The notes: a model not told the origin generated them from the letters alone. DNA of 64,000 nucleotides from Acidimicrobiaceae bacterium (GCA_027314705.1 DAHVAJ010000036.1:16806-80805), one strand, 5' to 3'; counted from the stretch's first letter, positions 43,993 through 52,853 are shown. Program-made: numbers and translations.

Positions 43993-44857
43993 GGGGAGTG
44001 CAGCCGGGGCGGACGTGCTCACGGTGTCCGACGTCGCCGTGCGCTTCGGCGGGGTGGCCGCCCTGCGGGAGGCGTCCCTGACCGTGCGGGCCGGCACCGT
44101 CACCGGCCTCATTGGCCCGAACGGTGCCGGGAAGACGACCCTGTTCAACGTGGTGAGCGGGCTCCAGCACCCCGACCGGGGCACGGTCCGGCTCTTCGGC
44201 ACCGACATCACCCGGATGAAGCCCCACCGTCGGGCCCGGCTGGGCCTGGCTCGCACCTTCCAGCGGTTGGAGCTCTTCGGGACGCTGTCGGCCGGTGAGA
44301 ACGTCCAGGTCGGCTTGGAGTCGTCGGTCAAGTGGTGGCAGTGGCGCCACGTACGCTCCTCCTTCCCGACGATCCGCAACCGGCGCGCCGACGGCGCAGA
44401 GGCCCGACCGACCGGCCCCGGGTCCACCGCGGTGGTGACCTCGGACCGGCTGCTCGACGGGGTCGGCCTGGCCGGGCTGGCCGACCGACAGTCGAGCGCC
44501 CTGCCCACCGGTTCGGCGCGCATGGTCGAGCTGGCCCGGGCCCTGGCCCTCGCCCCCAAATTGCTCCTGCTCGACGAGCCCGGCTCCGGCCTCGACGACG
44601 CCGAGTCCCAGTCCCTCGGTGAGCTCCTCACCACCCTGGCGCGGGGTGGGATGGCCGTGCTCCTCGTGGAGCACGACATGGAGCTCGTCATGCGCATCTG
44701 CGAGTACATCTACGTCCTCGACTTCGGGGACGTCATCGCCTCCGGGACGCCCGACGAGATCCGGACCAACCCGCTCGTCCAGGCCGCCTATCTCGGCGCC
44801 GTGGCCGGGCCGGCGGACGGGTCCGCGGGTGGCGGCGGCAACAGGGTGGAGGCGTGA
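43979..44857 (+). CDS. livG: LivG-like ABC transporter ATP-binding protein
   Basis: The protein is 292 aa. Walker A is GPNGAGKTTLF, the Q-loop region ARTFQRLELFGTLS, Walker B KLLLLDEPGSGLD, and the switch His is in LLVEHDMELVM. The expected LSGG signature is replaced by LPTGSARMVELARAL, a noticeable deviation of the kind seen in LivG relatives. About 60 inserted residues lie between the Q-loop and signature. GTG 43979 overlaps the permease gene. It pairs with LivF to drive import. Confidence 0.9.
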   Translation: MSPAEGSAAGADVLTVSDVAVRFGGVAALREASLTVRAGTVTGLIGPNGAGKTTLFNVVSGLQHPDRGTVRLFGTDITRMKPHRRARLGLARTFQRLELFGTLSAGENVQVGLESSVKWWQWRHVRSSFPTIRNRRADGAEARPTGPGSTAVVTSDRLLDGVGLAGLADRQSSALPTGSARMVELARALALAPKLLLLDEPGSGLDDAESQSLGELLTTLARGGMAVLLVEHDMELVMRICEYIYVLDFGDVIASGTPDEIRTNPLVQAAYLGAVAGPADGSAGGGGNRVEA

Positions 44858-45600
44858 GCGCCAACGGGCCGGCGGCCGGTGACGGGGCCACCACGACGGC
44901 GCTGCCGCCGGCGGTGACCGTGACGGGCCTGCGGGCCGCCTACGGCAGGATCGAGGTCCTCCACGGCGTCGATCTCACCGTGCCGGCCGGGAGCGTCTTC
45001 GCGCTGCTCGGTCCCAACGGCGCCGGCAAGTCGACGCTGCTCAAGGTGATCTCGGGCCGGTTGCGGCCCATCGCCGGCGAGGTCCGGATCGGCGAGCTGA
45101 CCGTGGGCCGGACCCCGGCCGAGAAGCTGGCCCGCCAGGGCGTCTGCGCCATCCCCGAGGGACGAGGCATCTTCCCCAACCTGACCGTCCGCGAGAACCT
45201 GCGCATCTGGACCTATCGCGGCGGCATCACCATGAGGGACGTCGAGGAGCAGAGCTTCGCCGCCTTCCCCCGGCTGAAGGAGCGGCGCCGCCAGATGGCC
45301 GGCACCCTCTCCGGTGGTGAGCAGCAGATGCTGGCCATCTCACGGGCCCTCGTCACCAGACCCCGCCTCCTCCTCCTCGACGAGCTCTCGATGGGCCTCG
45401 CCCCTCTCGTGGTCCACGAGCTCTACGAGCTCGTGGAAGGCCTGGCCCGCCAGGGGATGACCGTCCTGCTGGTCGAGCAGTTCGTGACCACCGCCCTCGC
45501 CGTGGCCGACCGGGCCGCCATCATGGTCCACGGACGCGTCGAACAGGAGGGGACCCCCGAGGCGATGGGGGAGGCCGCCCTCAGCGCCTACCTGGCCTGA
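44854..45600 (+). CDS. livF: LivF-like ABC transporter ATP-binding protein
   Basis: The protein is 248 aa. Walker A is GPNGAGKSTLLK, the signature LSGGEQQMLAISRAL and Walker B LLLLDELSMGLAP, with the LivF-type CAIPEGRGIFPNLTVRENL segment before them. The GTG at 44854 overlaps the livG stop (GTGA). It is the last gene of the transporter operon. The intact signature here contrasts with the altered one in LivG. Confidence 0.92.
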   Translation: MSANGPAAGDGATTTALPPAVTVTGLRAAYGRIEVLHGVDLTVPAGSVFALLGPNGAGKSTLLKVISGRLRPIAGEVRIGELTVGRTPAEKLARQGVCAIPEGRGIFPNLTVRENLRIWTYRGGITMRDVEEQSFAAFPRLKERRRQMAGTLSGGEQQMLAISRALVTRPRLLLLDELSMGLAPLVVHELYELVEGLARQGMTVLLVEQFVTTALAVADRAAIMVHGRVEQEGTPEAMGEAALSAYLA

Positions 45601-45625
45601 CCGGTCGCGGGACCGCCGTCCGGGC

Positions 45626-48244
45626 TCACTCGGCGGCCAGCACGACCTCGGCCGACGGCTGGTCGCCGACGTGGGTCACCAGCCGGTGGACGTGGCCGGC
45701 CGCGCACAGGTCGGACTCGGCCGAGGCCAGGGCGTCGAGCCGGGCCGCTGCGTCCACCACCGTGAGGACGGCCACCTCGGCCCGCATGGAGCGCCTGGCC
45801 GTGGTCTTGGCCCGGCGCACCCGTCCGAGCACCTCGGCGGCCACCTCGAGCACGAGGTCCGTGGCCGGGTCGAGGGCCGGCACCGTGTCCGGCGGGACGC
45901 CGAGTTCGTCAGGAGTGGGCCACGCGGCGGCGTGCACCGAGCCGTCGCGCCACCACGACCACACCTCCTCGGTGACGAAGGGGAGGATGGGGGCGAGGAG
46001 GCGCAGGAGCACGGAGAGGGCGGCGGCCAGCGCGGCCCGGGCCGACGCCGTGCCCGCGTCGGCCCCCTCGCCGTAGGCACGGGACTTCACCAGTTCGAGG
46101 TAGTCGTCACAGAAGGCCCAGAAGAAGGCCTCGGTGCGCTCGAGGGCCCGGGCGTAGTCGTAGGCCTCGAAGGCCGTCGTGGCCTCGTCGACCACGACGG
46201 CCAGCCGACCGAGCATCGCCCGGTCGAGCGGGGCGGTGACCGCCTCGACCGGCGGCACGGCCCCGGCGCCGCCCCCGTCGGTCAGACGGCCGAGGATGAA
46301 TCGGGAGGCGTTCAGCACTTTCGTGGCCAGGCGGCGCCCGACCTTCATCTGGCCCTCGTCGAAGGCCGTGTCGGTGCCGGGCCGGCCTCCGGCCGCCCAG
46401 TACCGCACGGCGTCGGCCCCGTGGGTCTCGATGAGCGGCAGGGGGGTGACCACGTCGCCCTTCGACTTCGACATCTTCTTGCGGTCGGGGTCGAGGACCC
46501 ACCCGGAGATGGCGGCGTCGGTCCACGGCAGCGAACCGTGCTCGAGCTCGGAGCGGACCACGGTGGCGAAGAGCCACGTCCGGATGATCTCGTGGGCCTG
46601 GGGCCGGAGGTCCATGGGGAAGACCCGCGAGAAGAGGTCGGGGTCGTCCTCCCAGCCGCCGGCGATCTGGGGGGTGAGCGAGGAGGTGGCCCAGGTGTCC
46701 ATGACGTCGGGGTCGCCCACGAATCCCCCGGGCGTCCCCCGTTGCGCTTCGGCGTACCCCGGGGGCACGTCGGTGGAAGGGTCGACGGGAAGCGCGGCCT
46801 CGTCCGCCAGGATGGGGGCGCCGTAGTCGGCCTCGCCAGCGCCGTCGACCGGGTACCAGACCGGGAAGGGGACGCCGAAGAAGCGCTGGCGGCTGATGTT
46901 CCAGTCCGACGTCAGTCCCTCGACCCACGCCCGGTAGCGATGGGCCATGTAGGGAGGGTGCCACCGCAGCTCCTGGCCCCGGGCCAGGAGCCGGTCGCGC
47001 AGGGGCAGCGTCTCGACGAACCACTGCCGGGACGAGACGATCTCGAGCGGCCGCTCACCCTTCTCGTAGAACTTGACCGGGTGGGTGATGGGCCGGGGTT
47101 CGCCGAGCAGGTCGCCGGAGTCGGTCAGCAGCTCGACGATCCGCCGCTGGGCCTGGACCACGGTGCGCCCGACCAGGTCGGCGTAGGCGGTGGCGGCCCG
47201 GTCGGGGGTCTCGGTCTCCCACCCGGCGGCTCCCCACTCGACGGGGAGGAGCCGACCGTCCCGCCCGACGACCGTGCGCGTGGTGAGGCCCAGCTCGCGC
47301 CACCAGACGACGTCCGTCGTGTCGCCGAAGGTGCAGATCATGGCTATGCCCGACCCCTTCTCGGGATCGGCGAGCTCGTGGGCGACGACGGGGACGCGCA
47401 CGCCGAACAGCGGGGTGGTCACCTCGGTACCGAAGAGGGGTCGGAACCGCTCGTCGTCGGGGTGGGCCACGAGGGCGACACAGGCCGGGAGCAGCTCGGG
47501 ACGGGTGGTCTCGATCTCGACTCCGCCCGGTGCCCCGACGCGGGGGAACCGGAGGCGGTGGTAGGCGCCGGGCCGCTCACGGTCCTCGAGTTCCGCCTGG
47601 CTGACGGCCGTGCGGAAGTCGACGTCCCAGAGGGTCGGGGCCGTGCGCTGGTAGACCTGGCCCCGCCGGGCCAGCCGGAGAAAGCCGCGCTGGGAGACGC
47701 GCTGGGCCCGCTCGGCGATGGTGGCGTAGGTCTGGCTCCAGTCGACGGACAGACCGAGCGTGCGCCACAACCGCTCGAAGACCTGCTCGTCCTGGGCGGT
47801 GAGCTGGTGGCAGAGGGCCACGAAGTTTGGCCGCGAGACGGCAACCGGCTGCTTGGGCGGCTCGGACGGGGGGACGAAGTCGGGGTCGTAGGGGAGGTGG
47901 GGGTCGCAGCGCACCCCGAAGTGGTTCTGCACCCGGCGTTCGGTGGGCAGACCGTTGTCGTCCCATCCCATGGGGTAGAAGACGGCCTTGCCCCGCATGC
48001 GGTGGAAGCGGGCCACCGTGTCGGTGTGCGTGTAGGAGAACACGTGGCCGATGTGGAGCGATCCCGACACGGTGGGCGGCGGGGTGTCGATGGCGAAGAC
48101 CTGCCCGCGGGGGGCGCCCCGGTCGAAGGCGTAGGTGCCCTCGGCCTCCCACCAGGCGGACCAGGCGGCCTCGAGACCCTCGAGTCCGGGTTTGTCCGGG
48201 ATGCCGCGGCCGGCCGCGCCGCCTCCGTTCGTCTGCTCCGACAT
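45626..48244 (-). CDS. valS: Valyl-tRNA synthetase
   Basis: The protein is 872 aa. The class I signature HIGH is in SGSLHIGHVFSYTHTDT (about residue 55) and KMSKS is in DRKKMSKSKGD (about residue 570). A CP1 editing domain lies between (ETTRPELLPACVALVAHPDDER in part). The anticodon-binding domain follows; the C-terminal coiled coil is short. It charges tRNA-Val. The ATG at 48244 faces the cysS start only 21 bp away. Confidence 0.96.
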   Translation of the reverse strand: MSEQTNGGGAAGRGIPDKPGLEGLEAAWSAWWEAEGTYAFDRGAPRGQVFAIDTPPPTVSGSLHIGHVFSYTHTDTVARFHRMRGKAVFYPMGWDDNGLPTERRVQNHFGVRCDPHLPYDPDFVPPSEPPKQPVAVSRPNFVALCHQLTAQDEQVFERLWRTLGLSVDWSQTYATIAERAQRVSQRGFLRLARRGQVYQRTAPTLWDVDFRTAVSQAELEDRERPGAYHRLRFPRVGAPGGVEIETTRPELLPACVALVAHPDDERFRPLFGTEVTTPLFGVRVPVVAHELADPEKGSGIAMICTFGDTTDVVWWRELGLTTRTVVGRDGRLLPVEWGAAGWETETPDRAATAYADLVGRTVVQAQRRIVELLTDSGDLLGEPRPITHPVKFYEKGERPLEIVSSRQWFVETLPLRDRLLARGQELRWHPPYMAHRYRAWVEGLTSDWNISRQRFFGVPFPVWYPVDGAGEADYGAPILADEAALPVDPSTDVPPGYAEAQRGTPGGFVGDPDVMDTWATSSLTPQIAGGWEDDPDLFSRVFPMDLRPQAHEIIRTWLFATVVRSELEHGSLPWTDAAISGWVLDPDRKKMSKSKGDVVTPLPLIETHGADAVRYWAAGGRPGTDTAFDEGQMKVGRRLATKVLNASRFILGRLTDGGGAGAVPPVEAVTAPLDRAMLGRLAVVVDEATTAFEAYDYARALERTEAFFWAFCDDYLELVKSRAYGEGADAGTASARAALAAALSVLLRLLAPILPFVTEEVWSWWRDGSVHAAAWPTPDELGVPPDTVPALDPATDLVLEVAAEVLGRVRRAKTTARRSMRAEVAVLTVVDAAARLDALASAESDLCAAGHVHRLVTHVGDQPSAEVVLAAE

Positions 48245-48252
48245 GATCGGGT

Positions 48253-48259
48253 TACCGTA
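48253..48259. promoter_or_regulatory. Shared, overlapping -10 core for valS and cysS (TACCGTA)
   Basis: On the plus strand TACCGT (48253-48258) ends 7 nt before the cysS GTG. On the minus strand TACGGT (48259-48254) ends 9 nt before the valS ATG. The whole start-to-start gap is 21 bp, so the two promoters use the same base pairs. Confidence 0.55.
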
Positions 48260-48265
48260 CCCTGC

Positions 48266-49657
48266 GTGCTCCGGCTCTTCGACACGGCGACGGGGGAGGT
48301 CGCCCCGCTCGACCTGCGCACCCCGGGAAGGGTCTCCCTGTACGTGTGCGGCCCGACCGTGTACGACGCCCCGCACCTCGGCCACGGCCGGTTCGCCCTC
48401 GTCTTCGACGTGCTCCGCCGCTACCTCCTCTTCGGTGGCCTCGACGTGACGTACGTCTCGAACATCACCGACATCGACGACAAGATCATCGAACGGGCGG
48501 CCGAGCAGGGAGTCGGCGAGTCCGAGCTCGCCGCCCGCTACGAGGACGCGTGGTGGGAGGCAGTGGACGCCCTCGAGGTGCTCCGACCGGACGAGACCCC
48601 GCACGCGACCGGCTACGTGATCCGCATGGTCGACCTGGTCGCCGACCTCGTGGCGCGGGGCGTGGCCTACGAGACGACCGACGGCGTCTACCTGTCCGTC
48701 GGGGACGTGCCCGGCTACGGCTTGCTGGCCCGCCAGCCCCTCGAGTCGCTGCGGGCCGGTGCCCGGGTGGAGACGATGGGGGAGAAGCACTCACCCCTCG
48801 ACTTCGTCCTGTGGAAGAAGGCGAAGCCGGGTGAGCCCACGTGGGACTCGCCCTGGGGCCCGGGACGGCCCGGCTGGCACACCGAGTGCGTGGTCATGTC
48901 CCTCGACCTCCTCGGCGAGGGCTTCGAGCTCCACGGCGGCGGCCTCGACCTGGCCTTCCCCCACCACGAGAACGAGCGGGCCCAGGCCGTGGCGGCGGGA
49001 CGGACCTTCGCCACCCACTGGATGCACAACGGCTGGGTCACCGTGGACGGGGAGAAGATGTCGAAGTCGCTCGGCAATTTCACCTCCCTCGACGACCTGC
49101 TGGGCCGGAGCGACCCGCGGGCCTACCGCCTCCTCGTCCTCCGCTCCCACTACCGCTCGCCCATCGAGGTGACCCCCGACACGGTGGCCCAGGCCGAGGC
49201 CGGGCTCGGTCGCCTCGACGAACTGGCCCGTCGCTTCGCGCTGGCCGACCCCCTGGCCGACGGTCCGGTGGTCGGCCCGGTCGGGGGCGGCGACCTCGAC
49301 GGGCCCGCTCTCGACGCCTTCGTCGACCGCATGGACGACGACCTCGACACGCCGGGTGCGCTGGCCGCCGTCTTCGACCTCGCCCGACGGGCCAATGCCG
49401 CCGCCGACGCCGGGGACGGGGTGGAGGCCGCCCGCTCCGCCCGCTCCGCCGCCCTGCTGGCCGGTGGGCTCGGCCTCCGACTCCGGGGCGGCGGGGGCGC
49501 CGAGGTGGATCCCCACTCGGCCGACCTGGTCCGACGGCGCGACGCAGCCCGGGCGGCGCGCGACTGGGCCCGGGCCGACGGCCTCCGGTCCGAGCTCGAG
49601 TCCGCCGGGTGGCTGGTCGAGGACGGGGCCGACGGCACCCGGATCCGGCCGCGCTGA
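48266..49657 (+). CDS. cysS: Cysteinyl-tRNA synthetase
   Basis: The protein is 463 aa. It has the early Zn-ligand segment VCGPTVYDAPHLGHGRF (Cys and the HIGH equivalent HLGH), NITDIDDKII, the central WHTECVVMS and FPHHENERAQ (further Zn ligands), and KMSKSLGNF. The C-terminal anticodon-binding region has ARAARDWARADGLRSELES. It charges tRNA-Cys. The related mycothiol ligase MshC was considered, but length and the NITDIDDK/KMSKSLGNF motifs fit CysS. GTG 48266 is fixed by TACCGT 7 nt upstream. Confidence 0.95.
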   Translation: MLRLFDTATGEVAPLDLRTPGRVSLYVCGPTVYDAPHLGHGRFALVFDVLRRYLLFGGLDVTYVSNITDIDDKIIERAAEQGVGESELAARYEDAWWEAVDALEVLRPDETPHATGYVIRMVDLVADLVARGVAYETTDGVYLSVGDVPGYGLLARQPLESLRAGARVETMGEKHSPLDFVLWKKAKPGEPTWDSPWGPGRPGWHTECVVMSLDLLGEGFELHGGGLDLAFPHHENERAQAVAAGRTFATHWMHNGWVTVDGEKMSKSLGNFTSLDDLLGRSDPRAYRLLVLRSHYRSPIEVTPDTVAQAEAGLGRLDELARRFALADPLADGPVVGPVGGGDLDGPALDAFVDRMDDDLDTPGALAAVFDLARRANAAADAGDGVEAARSARSAALLAGGLGLRLRGGGGAEVDPHSADLVRRRDAARAARDWARADGLRSELESAGWLVEDGADGTRIRPR

Positions 49658-49728
49658 CCGGCGAGGGGGGTCGCGTGCACACCCGGCCGGTCCGGGCCAC
49701 CACTCCGACCGGGTCCCGGGGAGGCTGC

Positions 49729-49734
49729 TAGCGT
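49729..49734 (+). promoter_or_regulatory. -10-like hexamer TAGCGT for the cold-shock gene
   Basis: TAGCGT predicts a start near 49741 and a 5' leader of about 115 nt before the GTG at 49856, in contrast to the leaderless genes around it. Long leaders are typical of cold-shock mRNAs. Confidence 0.4.
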
Positions 49735-49855
49735 CGTGCCGTCGGAGCGGCGCCGCCGAGCGGCGTCCGGAGCACCGCCCCCATCCGGGGGAGGTCCGGG
49801 CGCCGGGCGGGGGACACCTCCGCACCCTGCAGGTGAAGGAAAGGGGAACGCCACC

Positions 49856-50068
49856 GTGGCTTCCGGAACAGTCAAGTGGTTCAACGCGGAGAAGGGCTTC
49901 GGCTTCATCTCCCAGCCGGACGGCGGTGCCGACGTGTTCGTGCACCACACCGCCATCCAGATGAACGGATTCCGCTCGCTCGAGGAGGGCCAGGCCGTCG
50001 AGTTCGACCTGCAGGAGGGCCCGAAGGGCCTCCAGGCCGTCGACGTGCGCCCGGTCGCCTCCGCCTAG
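49856..50068 (+). CDS. cspA: Cold-shock protein (CspA family)
   Basis: The protein is 70 aa. It has both RNA-binding motifs of the cold-shock domain, KGFGFISQ (RNP1) and VFVHHTAI (RNP2), after [10 protein letters not shown]. It binds single-stranded RNA and DNA and helps translation at low temperature. The start is GTG 49856 with AAAGGGGAA upstream. The long leader suggests post-transcriptional control. Confidence 0.95.
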   Translation: MASGTVKWFNAEKGFGFISQPDGGADVFVHHTAIQMNGFRSLEEGQAVEFDLQEGPKGLQAVDVRPVASA

Positions 50069-50368
50069 CGGGCGCCCCCGCCTGCGCCGACCCGGCCGTG
50101 CGCCGGGCGGCCCGTACCTGTGCAGGACCAGCACCGCCACCCGGCCTCCGGGGGGTGCGGTCGCGCCCAGGCCCGGCCTCCCGCGGTGCGGTCACCGCCC
50201 CGGGCCGCACCCCGGCGCGGACGGGGGTGATTGCCCCGGGCGCGCTCTGGTGGTTACCATTGGGTAACAAGCACCGTCTCGCCGCTGCGGCGGCGGGGGT
50301 GCGGCCGTGGCGCCGGCACTGGCCGCCGCGAGCCCGAAGGGCCCACGGGCCAGAACGGAGCAGTGACC
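50069..50368. other. Intergenic region between the cold-shock and acyl-CoA dehydrogenase genes
   Basis: This 300 bp region holds an inverted repeat with an embedded -10-like hexamer (50253-50268) and a leader of about 100 nt before the dehydrogenase. The first 180 bp show no gene or RNA. Confidence 0.45.
50253..50268. promoter_or_regulatory. Inverted repeat GTTACC-ATTG-GGTAAC over a -10-like TACCAT
   Basis: Perfect 6-bp arms with a 4-bp spacer; TACCAT (50255-50260) is a possible -10 inside it. A TetR-type repressor is the most likely binder for such a site before a fatty-acid gene; the regulator is not identified. Confidence 0.55.
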
Positions 50369-51583
50369 ATGGCTGAATTCTCGCTGGACCTGAACGAGGA
50401 CCAGCTCCAGCTCCAGAAGTGGGTCCACGACTTCGCCGAGAAGACGATCCGGCCCGCCGCCCACGAGTGGGACGAGCGTGAGGAGACCCCCTGGCCGATC
50501 ATCGAAGAGGCGGCCCGCATCGGCCTCTACTCCTTCGACTTCATCAGCCAGGCCTTCCTCGATCAGAGCGGCCTCCTCCTCCCCATCGCCTCGGAGGAAC
50601 TGGCCTGGGGCGACGCCGGGATCGGCCTCGCCATCCTGGGCAGCACCCTCGGCCTCGCCGGCATCGCCGGAAACGGCACCCCCGAGCAACTGCTCGAGTG
50701 GGGGCCCCAGTGCTTCGGCACGCCCGACAAGATCCAGCTGGCCGCCTTCTGCGTCTCCGAGGCCGACGCCGGCTCCGACGTCTCGTCGCTGCGGACCCGG
50801 GCCGTCTACGACGAAGCCAAGGACGAGTGGGTCCTCAACGGGACCAAGACGTGGATCACGAACGGCGGCATCGCCGACCTCCACGTGGTGGTGGCCTCGG
50901 TCGACTCCGAGCTGGGCGCACGGGGCCAGGCCAGTTTCGTGGTGCCCCCCGGCACGCCCGGCATCGCGCAGGGACAGAAGTTCAAGAAGATGGGGATCCG
51001 GGCCAGCCACACCGCCGAGGTCGTCCTCGACGACTGCCGGGTGCCGGGGCACTGCCTCCTCGGTGGCAAGGAGAAGCTCGACGAGAGGCTGGCCCGGGCC
51101 CGGGAGGGGAAGCGGTCCTCCAGCCAGGCGGCCATGAAGACCTTCGAGGCGTCCCGCCCGGCCGTCGGGGCCCAGGCCCTCGGCATCGCCCGTGCCGCCT
51201 TCGAGTACTCGCTCGACTATGCCAAGGAGCGCAAGGCCTTCGGCCGGGCCATCATCGAGAACCAGGGCATCGCCTTCAAGCTCGCCAACATGAAGACGCG
51301 GATCGACGCCTCCCGGCTCCTGGTGTGGCGGGCCTCGTGGATGGGCCGCAACGGCAAGGAGTTCACCTCGGGCGAGGGCTCGATGTCGAAGCTCTACGCC
51401 GGCGAGACGGCCGTGTACGTGACCGAGGAGGCCATCCAGATCCTCGGTGGCTACGGCTACGTGCGTGAGTACCCGGTCGAGCGGTGGCACCGCGACTCCA
51501 AGATCTTCACCATCTTCGAGGGCACCTCGGAGATCCAGCGGCTGATCATCGCCCGGGCCGTCTCCGGGGTCCACGTCAAGTAG
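50369..51583 (+). CDS. Acyl-CoA dehydrogenase (classical, with catalytic Glu)
   Basis: The protein is 404 aa. It has the flavin and substrate motif FCVSEADAGSDVSSL, TKTWITNGGIAD, and the C-terminal FEGTSEIQRLIIAR with the conserved catalytic Glu, plus ILGGYGYVREYPVERWHRD. An extra helical stretch (LARAREGKRSSSQ) near residue 245 is an insertion compared with short-chain enzymes. It oxidises an acyl-CoA to the trans-2-enoyl form, passing electrons to ETF. ATG 50369 follows the inverted repeat promoter. Chain length unknown. Confidence 0.93.
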   Translation: MAEFSLDLNEDQLQLQKWVHDFAEKTIRPAAHEWDEREETPWPIIEEAARIGLYSFDFISQAFLDQSGLLLPIASEELAWGDAGIGLAILGSTLGLAGIAGNGTPEQLLEWGPQCFGTPDKIQLAAFCVSEADAGSDVSSLRTRAVYDEAKDEWVLNGTKTWITNGGIADLHVVVASVDSELGARGQASFVVPPGTPGIAQGQKFKKMGIRASHTAEVVLDDCRVPGHCLLGGKEKLDERLARAREGKRSSSQAAMKTFEASRPAVGAQALGIARAAFEYSLDYAKERKAFGRAIIENQGIAFKLANMKTRIDASRLLVWRASWMGRNGKEFTSGEGSMSKLYAGETAVYVTEEAIQILGGYGYVREYPVERWHRDSKIFTIFEGTSEIQRLIIARAVSGVHVK

Positions 51584-51646
51584 CCGCCGGTGCCCCGGAC
51601 CGGCCACGGCCCCGGGGCGCCCCACCCGGAGCGTGAGAGATCCGTC

Positions 51647-52144
51647 GTGCTGGTCACCCTCTGCACCGGCAACGCAGCGCGTTCGGTGATGGCCGGCGCC
51701 ATGCTGCGCGCCGCCCCGCTGACCGTGGTCACCGCCGGGACCCACGTCGTCGAGGGCCAGCCCATGAGCCGCCGCACCAAGGAGGCACTGGCCCAGGTGG
51801 GGTTCTCGGCCGAGGGCCACCGCAGCCACCAGGTGACGGCCGGGGACCTCGCCTCGGCCACCCTGGTCCTGGCCATGGCCGGCGAGCACGTCGCCTACGT
51901 GCGCCGCTCCCACCCCGAGGCGGCCGCCCGGACCGCCTCGCTCAAGCGCCTGGTGCGCGACCTCCCTCCGGGGCCGGTGCCGCTGGCCGAGCGTCTGGTC
52001 GCGCTCGACCTGGCCTCCGTGGCCATCGAGCCGTGGGAGGACGTGGAGGATCCGGCCGGCGGTGAGGACGACCGCTACGTGTCGTGCGCCCGGGAGCTGG
52101 CCGGGCTCTGCGCCGGGCTCCTGCCCCGTCTGGGACGAGCGTGA
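51647..52144 (+). CDS. Low-molecular-weight protein-tyrosine-phosphatase-like protein
   Basis: The protein is 165 aa. The N-terminal CTGNAARS (Cys6 to Ser13) is the C-x5-R-S phosphate-binding loop. The general-acid Asp may be in WEDVEDP near residue 128. The family includes tyrosine phosphatases and arsenate reductases. The family's downstream Asn and Ser positions are partly altered. GTG 51647 is chosen to put the loop at the expected position. It lies about 60 bp after the dehydrogenase gene. Substrate uncertain. Confidence 0.78.
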   Translation: MLVTLCTGNAARSVMAGAMLRAAPLTVVTAGTHVVEGQPMSRRTKEALAQVGFSAEGHRSHQVTAGDLASATLVLAMAGEHVAYVRRSHPEAAARTASLKRLVRDLPPGPVPLAERLVALDLASVAIEPWEDVEDPAGGEDDRYVSCARELAGLCAGLLPRLGRA

Positions 52145-52233
52145 CCGGCCCGCCGTCCCCCGTCGGGCGCTCGGCGGCCGACCGGGGGGCACGAGGGCTG
52201 GCCAACGGTGTGCGGCTGCGGCGCCGGGCCGCC

Positions 52234-52731
52234 TCAGGGCGCGCCGGAGGTGAGCCCCGGATGGCGCAGCGAGAGGTCGCGGCATTCGAGGCAGACCGAC
52301 TCGGGGATGACGCCGGTCCTCATGAGGAGGGCGAAGGTCCGGCACCCGAGGCAGAGCCCGAAGGCGGCCTCCAGGCCGGCAGCGCCGGCCAGCAGGGCCA
52401 CGACCACCCAGGTGGCACCGTGCAGCCCGAACCCGAACCAGAGGACGACCGAGGTGGTCGAGAAGGCCACGCCGACCCCCTGGGCGAACCGCTTGGGCGG
52501 ACCGGGCACGAGCCGGGGCTCGCCGGGCAGCCGGGGGGCGACGACGCGGGTGGCCAGCTGACCGAGCGGGCTGAACCGGGGGCCCGCCAGCACCCGGGCC
52601 CAGAAGCCGTAGGCCAGGGGCAGGAGGAGCCACGGCTGCCCGAGGGTCAGCGCGGCCAGGCAGACGAGGACGACGCCGGCGGCCACGGTGCGGGCCGCGT
52701 ACTCGTTCACCGGGTTGGGAAAGGCGGACAC
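52234..52731 (-). CDS. DUF4395 membrane protein
   Basis: The protein is 165 aa with four hydrophobic segments (about residues 14-31, 33-45, 88-104, 107-125). It matches the DUF4395 pattern: VNEYAARTVAA and RFSPLGQLATRVVAPRL near the start, and LCLGCRTFALLMRTGVIPESVCLECRDL with CxxC and CLEC pairs at the C-terminus. The family often sits beside thioredoxin or sulfurtransferase genes; its role is unknown. The GTG at 52731 has TAAGGT 6 nt upstream. It is divergent from the ECF sigma factor. Confidence 0.82.
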   Translation of the reverse strand: MSAFPNPVNEYAARTVAAGVVLVCLAALTLGQPWLLLPLAYGFWARVLAGPRFSPLGQLATRVVAPRLPGEPRLVPGPPKRFAQGVGVAFSTTSVVLWFGFGLHGATWVVVALLAGAAGLEAAFGLCLGCRTFALLMRTGVIPESVCLECRDLSLRHPGLTSGAP

Positions 52732-52737
52732 GACAAT

Positions 52738-52743
52738 ACCTTA
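52738..52743 (-). promoter_or_regulatory. -10-like hexamer TAAGGT for the DUF4395 gene
   Basis: TAAGGT on the minus strand ends 6 nt before the GTG at 52731; leaderless layout. Confidence 0.5.
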
Positions 52744-52853
52744 CCCGTCCGGTCAGGTTTTGCATCTTCCCAGGTCAGGGCCACATCGACGCCGAAGGAA
52801 CGGCCGGCCGTCCGCCGGCATCCGTCCCCGGGGTCGGCTCCGAATACCCTGTC

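Noticed and set aside
45671..48265. 860-codon in-frame extension upstream of cysS, antisense to valS
   Set aside because: The recognised CysS N-terminus begins at 48266 with its own promoter signal. The extension is the mirror image of valS.
48266..49657. MshC (mycothiol ligase) instead of CysS
   Set aside because: The length, NITDIDDK, WHTECVVMS and KMSKSLGNF motifs and the complete anticodon-binding region fit cysteinyl-tRNA synthetase better.
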